This document shows positions 51,740-63,480 of a stretch of DNA of 64,000 nucleotides, one piece after another. Under the pieces are notes generated by a model. The model made no database searches, was not told the origin of the DNA, and was given only the letters and a program-made list of their open reading frames with translations. Location: the NCBI GenBank assembly GCA_963822765.1, contig CAWGJL010000001.1:186001-250000 (forward strand). The letters are read 5' to 3'. The position numbers and the translations under genes are program-made. Source of the DNA: Palsa-504 sp963822765 (GTDB lineage: Bacteria; Actinomycetota; Actinomycetes; Streptosporangiales; Streptosporangiaceae). Position 1 is the stretch's first letter. Every line of letters starts with the position of its first letter.

Positions 51740-53929
51740 GTGCCCGAAAATATTTCTGCCGAACGGACCGTGGCTGATCCGGTCCTGACCGCTGAACGCG
51801 AGCAGTTGCGACGCTCCCGGGACTATCTCAGCCTCATGCGCGACGACGTGCTGTCGCTCGAGGCCATGGCCGGCGACCGGGTCTCCGAGGAGTACCTCAA
51901 GGCCGAGCTCTACCACCGCGCCGAAGCCCTCAAGGACCTCCCGGACACCCCGCTGTTCTTCGGCCGCCTCGACTACGCCCAACCCCCCGACACCGGATAT
52001 CCCGAGACCGGATATTCCGAAACTGGAATATCCGACGACGGGGTATCCCAGGACGGGGTAGCAGGGCACAGCTTCCACATCGGCCGCCGGCACGTGCACG
52101 CCCCGGACGGCACGCCTGCCGTGATCGACTGGCGGGCCCCGGTGTCCCGGCCGTTCTACCGGGCCAGCGGCGCGGACCCGATGAACCTGGCGCTGCGGCG
52201 CCGGTTCGGCTTCTCCGGCGGCGAGCTGACCGCCTATGAAGACGAGCCGTTCACCACGGACCGTTCGGCCGAAAGCAGTGTCAGCCCGGGGGGACACTCT
52301 GCCCCTCGGGGACACCCCGGACCCCGTGGGCCCGGAACCCCCCGCGGTGAAAGCCAGAAGCCCAGCCAGATCCTGATCGATGAGATCGAACGCCCGCGAT
52401 CCGGGCCGATGCGGGACATCGTCGCGACCATCCAGCCCGACCAGGACGACATCGTGCGGGCCGACGCCGCGCAGACCGTCTGCGTCCAGGGCGCGCCGGG
52501 CACCGGGAAGACCGCCGTCGGGCTGCACCGGGTCGCCTACCTGCTGTACGCGTACCGGGAGCAGGTCCGGCGGCGCGGCGTGGTCATGGTCGGGCCGAAC
52601 CAGGCCTTCCTGTCCTACATCCGCAACGTGCTGCCCGCCCTCGGCGAGCTCGACGTCACCCAGACCACGGTGGGCGAGCTCGTCCAGTCCCTGGGGCCGG
52701 TGCCGGTCCGCGGGTCCGACACCGAGGCGGCCGCGGTGCTCAAGGGCGACGCGCGGATGGCCGAGGTGCTCCGGCGGGCGGTGTGGGCGTCGGTACGCCG
52801 CCCGGAGCAGGCCGTGGTCCTGGCCCGCGGGACCCGGCGCTGGCGGGTCGCCGCGTGGGAAACCGAGGAGCTTGTGCACGAGCTGCGGCACCGCGGCGTG
52901 CGGTACGGCGCCGCCCGCGAGCTGCTCGAGCACCGGATCGCGCACGTGATCTTGACCCAGATGGAGGCGGCCGGGGAGGCCTGCGACGACCGCACGCACG
53001 AGGCGGTCCGGCGGTCCCGGCCGGTCCGCGCGGCGGTCGATGCGATCTGGCCCAAGCTGGATCCGGTCCGGGTCGTGTTCGGGCTGCTGGCCTCTGCGCA
53101 GGCGCTCGCCGAGGCGGCGGGGGACCTGCTGACCCCGGCCGAGCAGGCCGAGATCGTGTGGTCGCCGGCGCCCCGTGCGCCCGGGTCGGCCCGCTGGTCC
53201 CCGGCCGACGTGGTGCTCATCGACGAGGCGCGCGACCTGATCACCCGGACCCCGAGCCTGGCCCACGTGGTGGTGGACGAGGCGCAGGACCTGTCGCCGA
53301 TGGAATGCCGGGCCCTGGGCCGGCGGTGCTCCACCGGCGCGGCCACCGTGCTCGGCGACCTGGCCCAGGGCACCACGCCGTGGGCGACCTCCTCCTGGGC
53401 CTCGCTGCTGTCCAACCTGGGCAAGCCGGAAACCGACGTGCGGGAGCTGTCGGTGGGCTATCGCGTCCCGCGCCAGATCCTGGATTACGCCTCCTCCCTG
53501 CTCGCTGTCATCGCTCCCGAGCTGCGGCCCGCCTCCTCGCTGCGGGCCGACCCCGGCGCGCTATCGGTACTGAGGGTGCCATCCGCCGCGCTGGCCCGCG
53601 AGGTGGTGGCGGCGGCCACCCAGGCCTGCGCCCGGCCCGGGTCGGTGGCCGTCATCGCCGCCGATCCGCAGGTCCGCTCCCTGGCCTGCGCGTTCGACGC
53701 GGCCGGGCTCGAGCACGGCGCGCCGGGCTCGGACGCCCGGCTGACCCTGGTGCCGGTCACCTTGGCCAAGGGCCTGGAGTACGACCACGTCATCGTGGTC
53801 GAGCCCGCCCGGATCGCGCAGGCCGAGGCCCGGGGCCTGCAGCGGCTCTACGTGGCGCTCACCCGGGCCGTGTCGCGGCTGACCGTCCTGTACGCCGAAC
53901 CGCTGCCCGAACCGCTGGCCGCCGGGTAA
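51740..53929 (+). CDS. helD: HelD-like RNA polymerase-recycling ATPase (UvrD-type)
   Basis: The 729-residue protein has an N-terminal coiled-coil-like helical arm (LTAEREQLRRSRDYLSLMRD), the early motif HAPDGTPAVIDWRAPVSRPF, Walker A VCVQGAPGTGKTAVGLHRVA near residue 250, Walker B VVVDEAQDLSPMECRALGRR and a C-terminal motor segment VTLAKGLEYDHVIVVEP. This fits HelD, which frees stalled RNA polymerase. Two low-complexity insertions stand out: DTGYPETGYSETGISDDG near 51991-52060 and SPGGHSAPRGHPGPRGPG near 52281-52350. The GTG start includes copy B of the dispersed repeat. Confidence 0.9.
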   Translation: MPENISAERTVADPVLTAEREQLRRSRDYLSLMRDDVLSLEAMAGDRVSEEYLKAELYHRAEALKDLPDTPLFFGRLDYAQPPDTGYPETGYSETGISDDGVSQDGVAGHSFHIGRRHVHAPDGTPAVIDWRAPVSRPFYRASGADPMNLALRRRFGFSGGELTAYEDEPFTTDRSAESSVSPGGHSAPRGHPGPRGPGTPRGESQKPSQILIDEIERPRSGPMRDIVATIQPDQDDIVRADAAQTVCVQGAPGTGKTAVGLHRVAYLLYAYREQVRRRGVVMVGPNQAFLSYIRNVLPALGELDVTQTTVGELVQSLGPVPVRGSDTEAAAVLKGDARMAEVLRRAVWASVRRPEQAVVLARGTRRWRVAAWETEELVHELRHRGVRYGAARELLEHRIAHVILTQMEAAGEACDDRTHEAVRRSRPVRAAVDAIWPKLDPVRVVFGLLASAQALAEAAGDLLTPAEQAEIVWSPAPRAPGSARWSPADVVLIDEARDLITRTPSLAHVVVDEAQDLSPMECRALGRRCSTGAATVLGDLAQGTTPWATSSWASLLSNLGKPETDVRELSVGYRVPRQILDYASSLLAVIAPELRPASSLRADPGALSVLRVPSAALAREVVAAATQACARPGSVAVIAADPQVRSLACAFDAAGLEHGAPGSDARLTLVPVTLAKGLEYDHVIVVEPARIAQAEARGLQRLYVALTRAVSRLTVLYAEPLPEPLAAG
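51749..51775 (+). repeat. 27-bp dispersed repeat, copy B (helD 5' end)
   Basis: AATATTTCTGCCGAACGGAC plus seven bases matches 15759-15785 at 25 of 27 positions. A weaker inverted match lies within helD at 52254-52274 (19 of 21). Confidence 0.6.
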
Positions 53930-54140
53930 AGTTTCGCGGTGTTCGTCCGGTTCAATGGAGCGTTCGTGAACCGATGCGCGCTACGGCGCGTCTGCTTTGG
54001 TAGGGGAAATATGGGGGCGTGCCCGCCGATTTCCTGAGCTGCGAATTTCTTGATGTGCGTTGCGCGGCTGGCAGCGCGGCGGCATCCTGGAGACACGGCG
54101 ACATTTAGTTTTCGGTTGACTCCTAAACGTTACGACGGAG

Positions 54141-54452
54141 ATGACGGTGGAAGCCCAGAAGACCCGCGATCCGGATCACACGCAGGCTGTCTATCTTGAG
54201 AAGCTGGCCGACGAGCTGTCCCATCGCGGGCTTGAGGCGTGGCTGATGGCGCCGCCGGGGCGGCGGCCGAGCTTGTACGTGGTGAATCCGTCTGCGCGGG
54301 CCCTTGAGGAAAACGTTTACGTGGGTTGCGGTAAGGACGGGATCTGGTGGTTCTGGTGGTCCTGGGCGGAGCGGATCGCCGTGGCCGACGACGTTGACCA
54401 GGCGACCAGCACGATCGTGCGGGTGCTCGCTTCCCTGCGTCATCAGGATTAG
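54141..54452 (+). CDS. Small hypothetical protein
   Basis: The 103-residue protein (LEKLADELSHRGLEAWLMAP, then CGKDGIWWFWWSWAERIAVA) is a plausible actinobacterial gene with coding-like composition and a GACGGAG before the ATG. No family recognised. The Trp-rich centre may bind a ligand. The gap 53930-54140 holds no gene I can support. Confidence 0.55.
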   Translation: MTVEAQKTRDPDHTQAVYLEKLADELSHRGLEAWLMAPPGRRPSLYVVNPSARALEENVYVGCGKDGIWWFWWSWAERIAVADDVDQATSTIVRVLASLRHQD

Positions 54453-54472
54453 CGCCGTGATGTGATGGCCGG

Positions 54473-56815
54473 GTGGAGCTGTACGCGACCCCGGCCGCCG
54501 ACCTGGCCCGGCTGATCCGGTCCCGGCGGCTGTCGGCCGCCGAGCTGCTCGAGGCCGCGCTGGCCCGGATCGACGCGGTCAACCCCTCGGTCAACGCGAT
54601 TGTCACGCTCGCCGCCGAGCAGGCCCGGGCCGTCGCGGCCGGCCTGGACGCGCGGGCCGCCCGCGGCGAGTTCGCCGGCCCGCTGCACGGGCTGCCGATC
54701 GCGATCAAGGACCTGGCCGAGACGGCCGGGATCAGGACCACGTACGGGTCGCCGATCTTCGCCGGCCACGTGCCGTCCTTCGACGCGCCGCACGTCGCGT
54801 TGCTCAAGCGAGCCGGCGCGGTGGTGATCGGGAAGACGAACACGCCGGAGTTCGGTGCCGGGTCGCAGACGTTCAACCCGGTCTTCGGCGCCACCCGCAA
54901 CCCGTATGACACCCGGCTGACCCCGGGCGGCAGCAGCGGCGGGGCCGCCGCGGCCGTGGCCACCGCGATGATCCCGTTCGCGGACGGTTCCGACCTCGCG
55001 GCCAGCGTCCGGAACCCGGCCGCGTTCTGCGGGCTGGTCGGGCTGCGGACCACGCCCGGCCTGGTGCCCGCCGACCCGTTCGACCCGCTGGGCGTGGTCG
55101 GCCCGATCGCGCGCACCGCGCCCGACGCCGCGCTGCTGCTGGCCGGGATGTGCGGGCCCGATGCCGGCCTGCCGCTGGCCCGGCCGGACCGGCCCGGCGA
55201 CTTCCTGGACCTGCGCCCCGCGTCGCTGTCCGGGCTGCGGGTGGCCTGGACGTTCGACCTTGGCGACCTGCCGGTGCAGCCCGCGGTGCGCGCGGTCCTG
55301 CGCGCGGCCCGCGACCGGCTCGAGCAGGCCGGCTGCCAGGTCGCCGACCACGCGCCCGACCTGTCCGACGCGGACGAGGTATTCCAGGTCCTGCGGGCCG
55401 CGCGGATGGCCGCCATGGCGCCGGTGCTTGACGCCCACCGTGACCAGATCAAGGCCACCCTGGCCTGGAACATCGAAAAGGGCATCGCGCTGACCGGCGA
55501 GCAGATCGCCGCCGCCCGGGCCGGGCACGCCGCGATCTTCGAACGCGTCCGCTCGTTCCTGTCCGACGGGCGCTATGACGTGCTCGCCCTGCCCACCGTG
55601 CAGGTCGTCCCGTTCGACGTGGACACCGAGTGGGTCCGCGAGATCAACGGCGAGCCGATGGCCACCTATATCGACTGGATGCGCTCCTGTTCCCGGATCA
55701 CGGTAAGCGCCCACCCCGCCATCTCCCTCCCCGCAGGCCTGACCAAGCCCGCCTCGCCCCCGCTCGCCTCGACCCCGCCCGGCTCGTCCCTGCCGGCCTC
55801 GCCCCCGCCCGGCCTGCCTGTCGGCCTCCAGCTCGTCGGCCCCTACGGCGCCGACCGCCGCCTGCTGGAAATCGCCGCCGCGATCACCGAGCTCCTCGGC
55901 CCCGTAACCCCCGGGCCCCCTCCCGTAACACCACCCTCCCCAGCACCACACCTCCCGCTCAGCTCGAGCCCGCGGCCACTGCGTGTGACTGGGGTGGCTC
56001 CGGGGGTAGCGAGGTCTAGCTGGACTGCAGGCCCGGGAACGCCTGGGTGGCGCCGCGCCAGAAGGCGGCTCGCTGCGCGGAAGTCTGCATGGCCAGCGCG
56101 CCGAACGTCCGCCACTTCTCGCCGCTCACCGCCACCAAGCCCAGGTAGGCCCGCGTCACCCCGTCCTCCAGGTAAGCGGCCAGGGCCGTCGCGGTCGTCG
56201 CGTTATGCACCGCGAACGGCAGCCGGTAGTACGCCTGCGCCGCGGCCGGGGTCACGCCGAGCGCGGAGATCATCGTGGCCAGCGTGTCGCGGGCCTCGGT
56301 GTGCCCGGTCCAGTCCTGCTCGGCGGCCGTCTTGCGTGCCCCGGACAGGTGGGCGCCCGCCACTGCGTAGCCGAAGATGGCCGCGTTCTCGCCGCCAGCG
56401 CGGCCTGCATGGCCTGTACCAGCGACACCGAACCCGCCGCCATCGCCTAACCGCCCAGCGCTGCCACGTGCGTGGCGTCGGAGGCCGCGATGCTGGCGAA
56501 CAACTGGGCCAGCGCGGGCGGCACGCTGTCCAGCCGCCGGACCAGGTCGGCGGCCGACGCGCGCTCGGCCGCGCGCAGCTGGGCGACCGTCACCCGCGAG
56601 GACGAAGGCGAGACCGAAGGCGAAGGCGACGCGGAAGCCGATCCCGGGGGCAGCACCAGACTGGCCTGAAGCCGGCTCAGATGCTGCCGGTGCTGGGCCA
56701 GCAGCCCCGCCAGACCGCGCGCGGGCCGCGCGCCGGCGTCCACCGCGGCCTGGTACAGCGCGATCATGGCCCGTTCGGCCGCGATGACCTCCTGCAGCGT
56801 GATCACGTCCGGTGA
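54473..56815 (+). CDS. Amidase-signature enzyme (domain about 54473-55910)
   Basis: The first ~478 residues form an amidase-signature domain with the Ser-Ser-Lys triad: Lys79 (LPIAIKDLAETAG), Ser154/155 (TPGGSSGGAAAA) and Ser178 (GSDLAASVRNPAAFCG). The normal end is near LQLVGPYGADRRLLEIAAAI with TELLGP, but the frame continues ~300 more residues, rich in Pro, Arg and Ala, antisense to two ferritin-like genes. The true stop was probably lost by an indel or lies in another frame near 55910-56020. Substrate unknown. Confidence 0.82.
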   Translation: MELYATPAADLARLIRSRRLSAAELLEAALARIDAVNPSVNAIVTLAAEQARAVAAGLDARAARGEFAGPLHGLPIAIKDLAETAGIRTTYGSPIFAGHVPSFDAPHVALLKRAGAVVIGKTNTPEFGAGSQTFNPVFGATRNPYDTRLTPGGSSGGAAAAVATAMIPFADGSDLAASVRNPAAFCGLVGLRTTPGLVPADPFDPLGVVGPIARTAPDAALLLAGMCGPDAGLPLARPDRPGDFLDLRPASLSGLRVAWTFDLGDLPVQPAVRAVLRAARDRLEQAGCQVADHAPDLSDADEVFQVLRAARMAAMAPVLDAHRDQIKATLAWNIEKGIALTGEQIAAARAGHAAIFERVRSFLSDGRYDVLALPTVQVVPFDVDTEWVREINGEPMATYIDWMRSCSRITVSAHPAISLPAGLTKPASPPLASTPPGSSLPASPPPGLPVGLQLVGPYGADRRLLEIAAAITELLGPVTPGPPPVTPPSPAPHLPLSSSPRPLRVTGVAPGVARSSWTAGPGTPGWRRARRRLAARKSAWPARRTSATSRRSPPPSPGRPASPRPPGKRPGPSRSSRYAPRTAAGSTPAPRPGSRRARRSSWPACRGPRCARSSPARRPSCVPRTGGRPPLRSRRWPRSRRQRGLHGLYQRHRTRRHRLTAQRCHVRGVGGRDAGEQLGQRGRHAVQPPDQVGGRRALGRAQLGDRHPRGRRRDRRRRRRGSRSRGQHQTGLKPAQMLPVLGQQPRQTARGPRAGVHRGLVQRDHGPFGRDDLLQRDHVR
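56016..56443 (-). pseudogene. DUF4439 ferritin-like protein, frameshifted
   Basis: The ATG at 56443 opens MAAGSVSLVQAMQAALA, then the frame is lost near 56395, and the rest continues as AIFGYAVAGAHLSGARKTAA and VHNATTATALAAYLEDGVTR and AYLGLVAVSGEKWRTFGA. The region is one base short of a 142-residue DUF4439 protein. It directly follows the Tat-type ferritin-like gene. Ferritin-like four-helix function is inferred from family. Confidence 0.72.
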
Positions 56816-56950
56816 CAGCGGCGGCCGGCCAGCCAGCGGATCGGGCCCGGCGAACACGTCGGAGGACCGGCAGCCGGCGGTGGCCAGCAGCGCAGGCAGC
56901 GCCGCCGCCGAGGCGGCCAGCACGCGCCGCCTGGGCAGGATGTCTGGCAC
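56447..56950 (-). CDS. Ferritin-like lipoprotein
   Basis: The 167-residue protein has a signal with arginine motif and lipobox (PRRRVLAASAAALPALLATA then GC). The mature helical part has ITLQEVIAAERAMIALYQAA and LRAAERASAADLVRRLDSVP with a Ser/Pro linker. It is paired with the DUF4439 gene, 3 bp apart. The pair is a known neighbour of rimP. Confidence 0.75.
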   Translation of the reverse strand: MPDILPRRRVLAASAAALPALLATAGCRSSDVFAGPDPLAGRPPLSPDVITLQEVIAAERAMIALYQAAVDAGARPARGLAGLLAQHRQHLSRLQASLVLPPGSASASPSPSVSPSSSRVTVAQLRAAERASAADLVRRLDSVPPALAQLFASIAASDATHVAALGG

Positions 56951-57073
56951 ACGGGCAAGCTACCCGATCGGAATGAGCTTCACCACGAAGCGTCGGCCCG
57001 GTCTATCCGCGTGACGGCCTCGCTGCGGATAGGCTAGGAGCCAATCCCGCAGGTCGTGGACGAGGAGGTCGTG

Positions 57074-57670
57074 ATGCCCGGTGGTTCCCGGCATGCACCC
57101 AAGCCTCGGGGCGCGGCCGAAGGGGGACGATCCTCCCAAACCGCTCCGCGCCAGAACGTAAAACCGGGCGGGGCCTCGGTCGACGAGGGCCGGATCGCGG
57201 ATGTCATCCGGCCCGTGATCGCCGCGGCCGGAATGGACCTGGAATCGGTGCGGGTGACCGCCGCGGGCCGGCGCAGGTTGCTGCGCGTGGTGGTGGACAG
57301 CGACCGGGGCGTGAGCCTGGACGACGCCGCGACGGTTAGCCGCGAGTTGTCCGCCGCGCTCGACACGGTGGCCGTGATGGGAGATTTCCCGTACACGCTC
57401 GAGGTCTCCTCGCCCGGCGTGGACCGCCCGCTGACCGACCACCGGCACTGGCGCCGCGCGGTGGGACGGCTGGTCCAGGTCGCGGTGACCGATTCAGGCG
57501 GTGCCCGGCCCGTGTCCGGCCGGGTCGCCGCGGCCGACGCCGACGGGGTGACCCTGGACGTCGAGGGTGCCCGCCGCCGCTTCCCTTACGCCGTCCTGGG
57601 CCCGGGGGCGATCCAGCTGGAGTTCGGGCATCCGCCTAGCGAGCTTGGAGCGACCGGCGATGGACATTGA
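57074..57670 (+). CDS. rimP: Ribosome maturation factor RimP
   Basis: The 198-residue protein needed for 30S maturation has RIADVIRPVIAAAGMDLESV, VVVDSDRGVSLDDAATVSRE and LEVSSPGVDRPLTDHRHWRR. ATG 57074 is fixed by AGGAGG at 57063-57068. The end overlaps nusA by 11 nt. First of the nusA-infB-type operon. Confidence 0.95.
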   Translation: MPGGSRHAPKPRGAAEGGRSSQTAPRQNVKPGGASVDEGRIADVIRPVIAAAGMDLESVRVTAAGRRRLLRVVVDSDRGVSLDDAATVSRELSAALDTVAVMGDFPYTLEVSSPGVDRPLTDHRHWRRAVGRLVQVAVTDSGGARPVSGRVAAADADGVTLDVEGARRRFPYAVLGPGAIQLEFGHPPSELGATGDGH

Positions 57671-58820
57671 CCTGAGCGTGCTGCGCAGTCTGGAGAGCGA
57701 GAAAGACATCTCGCTGGACCAGGCCATCAAGGCCATCGAGGACGCGCTGCTCGTCGCGTACCACAAGTCCGAGGGCGCGTCGGTGGCCGCGCGGGTCGAG
57801 GTGGACCGCAAGAGCGGCCACGTCACCGTCTGGGCCATTCAGACCGGCCCGGACGGCGCGGTGGTCCAGGAGTACGACGACACCCCGGCCGGGTTCGGCC
57901 GGATCGCCGCCACCACCGCCCGCCAGGTCATCCTGCAGCGCCTGCGCGACGTCGAGGACGAGCTGACCTTCGGCGAGTACGCGGGCCGCGAGGGCGACAT
58001 CGTGGCCGGGGTCATCCAGCAGGGCAAGGACCCGCGGACCGTGCTGGTCGATCTGGGCAAGCTCGAGGCGGTGCTGCCGCCCGCCGAGCAGGTGCCCGGC
58101 GAGCGCTACATCCACGGCGAGCGGCTCAAGTGCTACGTGCTGCACGTGCGCAAGGGGCACCGCGGCCCTTCGGTCACCCTGTCCCGCACCCACCCGGGCC
58201 TGGTCAAGAAGCTGTTCGCCCTGGAGGTGCCCGAGATCGCCGAGGGCGCGGTGGAGATCGTCGCGATCGCCCGCGAGGCGGGCCACCGGACCAAGATCGC
58301 GGTCCGGTCCCACCAGCCCGGGGTCAACGCCAAGGGCGCCTGCATCGGCCCGATGGGCAGCCGCGTGCGGAACGTGATGAACGAGCTGCACGGCGAGAAG
58401 ATCGACATCGTCGACTACGCCGACGACCCGGCCCATTTCGTGGCCAACGCCCTGTCCCCGGCCCGGGTCAACCGCGTGCACGTGGTCGATCTGGCCGCCC
58501 GGGAGGCCCAGGTCATCGTGCCCGACTACCAGCTCTCCCTGGCCATCGGCAAGGAAGGGCAGAACGCCCGGCTCGCCGCCCGGCTCACCGGCTGGCGGAT
58601 CGACATCAGGTCAGACGCCGCGCCGGCCGCAGAAGCCGCAGAAGCCGCAGACGCCGCAGACGCCGCGCGGGCCGCAGAAGCCGCAGAAGCCGCAGAAGCC
58701 GCGGAAACCACGGAAACCGCCGAAACCGGGGCACCCGCGCCAGCCACGCAAGCGGCGGCGGACGGGGCCGACTCGTCGGCGCGGGTTTCGCCTGGTGCCA
58801 GGGACGTACGGACACGGTAG
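57660..58820 (+). CDS. nusA: Transcription termination/antitermination factor NusA
   Basis: The 386-residue protein has the N-terminal RNA polymerase-binding domain (MDIDLSVLRSLESEKDISLD), S1 domain (GDIVAGVIQQGKDPRTVLVD) and two KH domains (VKKLFALEVPEIAEGAVEIV, CIGPMGSRVRNVMNELHGEK). The C-terminus is a run of AAEAAEAADAADAARAAEAA-type repeats, an unusual low-complexity tail. Codon boundary overlaps rimP. Confidence 0.97.
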   Translation: MDIDLSVLRSLESEKDISLDQAIKAIEDALLVAYHKSEGASVAARVEVDRKSGHVTVWAIQTGPDGAVVQEYDDTPAGFGRIAATTARQVILQRLRDVEDELTFGEYAGREGDIVAGVIQQGKDPRTVLVDLGKLEAVLPPAEQVPGERYIHGERLKCYVLHVRKGHRGPSVTLSRTHPGLVKKLFALEVPEIAEGAVEIVAIAREAGHRTKIAVRSHQPGVNAKGACIGPMGSRVRNVMNELHGEKIDIVDYADDPAHFVANALSPARVNRVHVVDLAAREAQVIVPDYQLSLAIGKEGQNARLAARLTGWRIDIRSDAAPAAEAAEAADAADAARAAEAAEAAEAAETTETAETGAPAPATQAAADGADSSARVSPGARDVRTR

Positions 58821-58833
58821 ACTTGTAGCCGGA

Positions 58834-59127
58834 ATGGCCGTACGAACCGAGCGGCACAACTCAGGTATGCCCGTGACGCGTACCTGTGTAGGCTGCAAGG
58901 AACGTGCGGAGAAGTCCAGCCTGCTTCGCCTCGTGGCGGCTGGGGACGTCATCCAGCCCGACCCGCAAGCCCGGCTCCCCGGCCGGGGTGCGTACCTGCA
59001 CCCCAGCCTGGAGTGCCTGGACCTTGCGCGCCGGCGCCGGACGTTCCCCCGGGCACTACGCACCGCGGGATCGCTCAGCCTCGAACCACTGGCTGAGTAT
59101 CTTTGCGGCGCGGACGGTCCGGCATAG
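58834..59127 (+). CDS. ylxR: YlxR (DUF448) RNA-binding protein
   Basis: The 97-residue protein has the family motif RTCVGCKERAEKSSLLRLV and GRGAYLHPSLECLDLA. It lies between nusA and infB, as in most bacteria. ATG 58834 and ATG 58867 are both possible; 58867 gives the more usual N-terminus (MPVTRTCVGC). Confidence 0.88.
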   Translation: MAVRTERHNSGMPVTRTCVGCKERAEKSSLLRLVAAGDVIQPDPQARLPGRGAYLHPSLECLDLARRRRTFPRALRTAGSLSLEPLAEYLCGADGPA

Positions 59128-59330
59128 CATTGCTCGCGGCGGAACAACCTGGCTGGGCAGCATGCTGTAACAGCGAGAAGGAACACCTGTCGGAAAGCGG
59201 GTCGAGAAGCTGATGAGCGCTCGATGAGCACGCGGCGATGATGACCATAGGCTGAGGCCCGCCCGGAGCACGCTCTGCCCGGGCCGGGGTCCGGTATAGG
59301 GTCCAGGGGACTGGGCCGAGAAGGAGCGTA

Positions 59331-62711
<3,381 letters not shown>

Positions 62712-62729
62712 CGCCGAGGATCAAGCACC

Positions 62730-63026
62730 GTGTACGTCGCGGCGCTGACCCTGGACGTGCTGCTGGGCGACGTGCACTCGCTGAAAGGCAAACGTGCCGT
62801 CGTCCGGCCGCTCGTCGCCGAGCTACGAAGACGGCACCCCGGCGTCGCGGTGGCCGAAACCGGTCACCTGGATCTGCACCGCCGGGCCGAGATCGGCGTG
62901 GCCGTGGTGTCCGCGACGGCCGCCAACGCGATGAGCGTGCTCACCGAGTGCGAGCGCCTGGTGGCCGGGCACCCCGAGATCGAGCTGCTGTCGGCCCGGC
63001 AGCGGTTGTTCAACGAGGAGGACTGA
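62730..63026 (+). CDS. DUF503 protein
   Basis: The 98-residue protein has the family core LDVLLGDVHSLKGKRAVVRP and VAVAETGHLDLHRRAEIGVA. Function is unclear; it always sits between infB and rbfA in actinobacteria, suggesting a translation-linked role. Confidence 0.92.
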   Translation: MYVAALTLDVLLGDVHSLKGKRAVVRPLVAELRRRHPGVAVAETGHLDLHRRAEIGVAVVSATAANAMSVLTECERLVAGHPEIELLSARQRLFNEED

Positions 63027-63030
63027 CAGC

Positions 63031-63480
63031 ATGGATGCCGCGAGGGCGCGCAAGCTGGCCGACCGGATCAGCCAGATCGTCGCGGAGATGCTGGAACGGC
63101 GGATCAAGGACCCGCGGCTCGGCTTCGCGACCATCACCGAGGCCCGGCTGACCAACGACCTGCGTGAGGCCACCGTGTACTACACCGTGCTCGGCACCGA
63201 CGCCGAACGCGCCGACACCGCCATGGCCCTGGCCAGCGCGACCGGCATCATCCGGTCCGAGGTTGGCCGGCAGCTGGGGCTGCGGCACACCCCGTCGCTG
63301 GCCTTCGTGGCCGACGCGGTGCCGGAAACCGCCCAGCGCATCGAGGAACTGGTCACCCAGGCCCGCAACGCCGACGCCGAACTCGCCCGCCGGAGCGAGG
63401 GCGCCGTCCCCGCCGGTGACCCCGATCCCTACCGCAAGCCCGCGGCGGACGACGAAGAAGACGAAGACGACGAGGAATGA
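63031..63480 (+). CDS. rbfA: 30S ribosome-binding factor A
   Basis: The 149-residue KH-like protein has RKLADRISQIVAEMLERRIK, LGFATITEARLTNDLREATV and LRHTPSLAFVADAVPE. The C-terminal tail ends in a run of acidic residues (DDEEDEDDEE). Its stop overlaps the truB start. Confidence 0.95.
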   Translation: MDAARARKLADRISQIVAEMLERRIKDPRLGFATITEARLTNDLREATVYYTVLGTDAERADTAMALASATGIIRSEVGRQLGLRHTPSLAFVADAVPETAQRIEELVTQARNADAELARRSEGAVPAGDPDPYRKPAADDEEDEDDEE

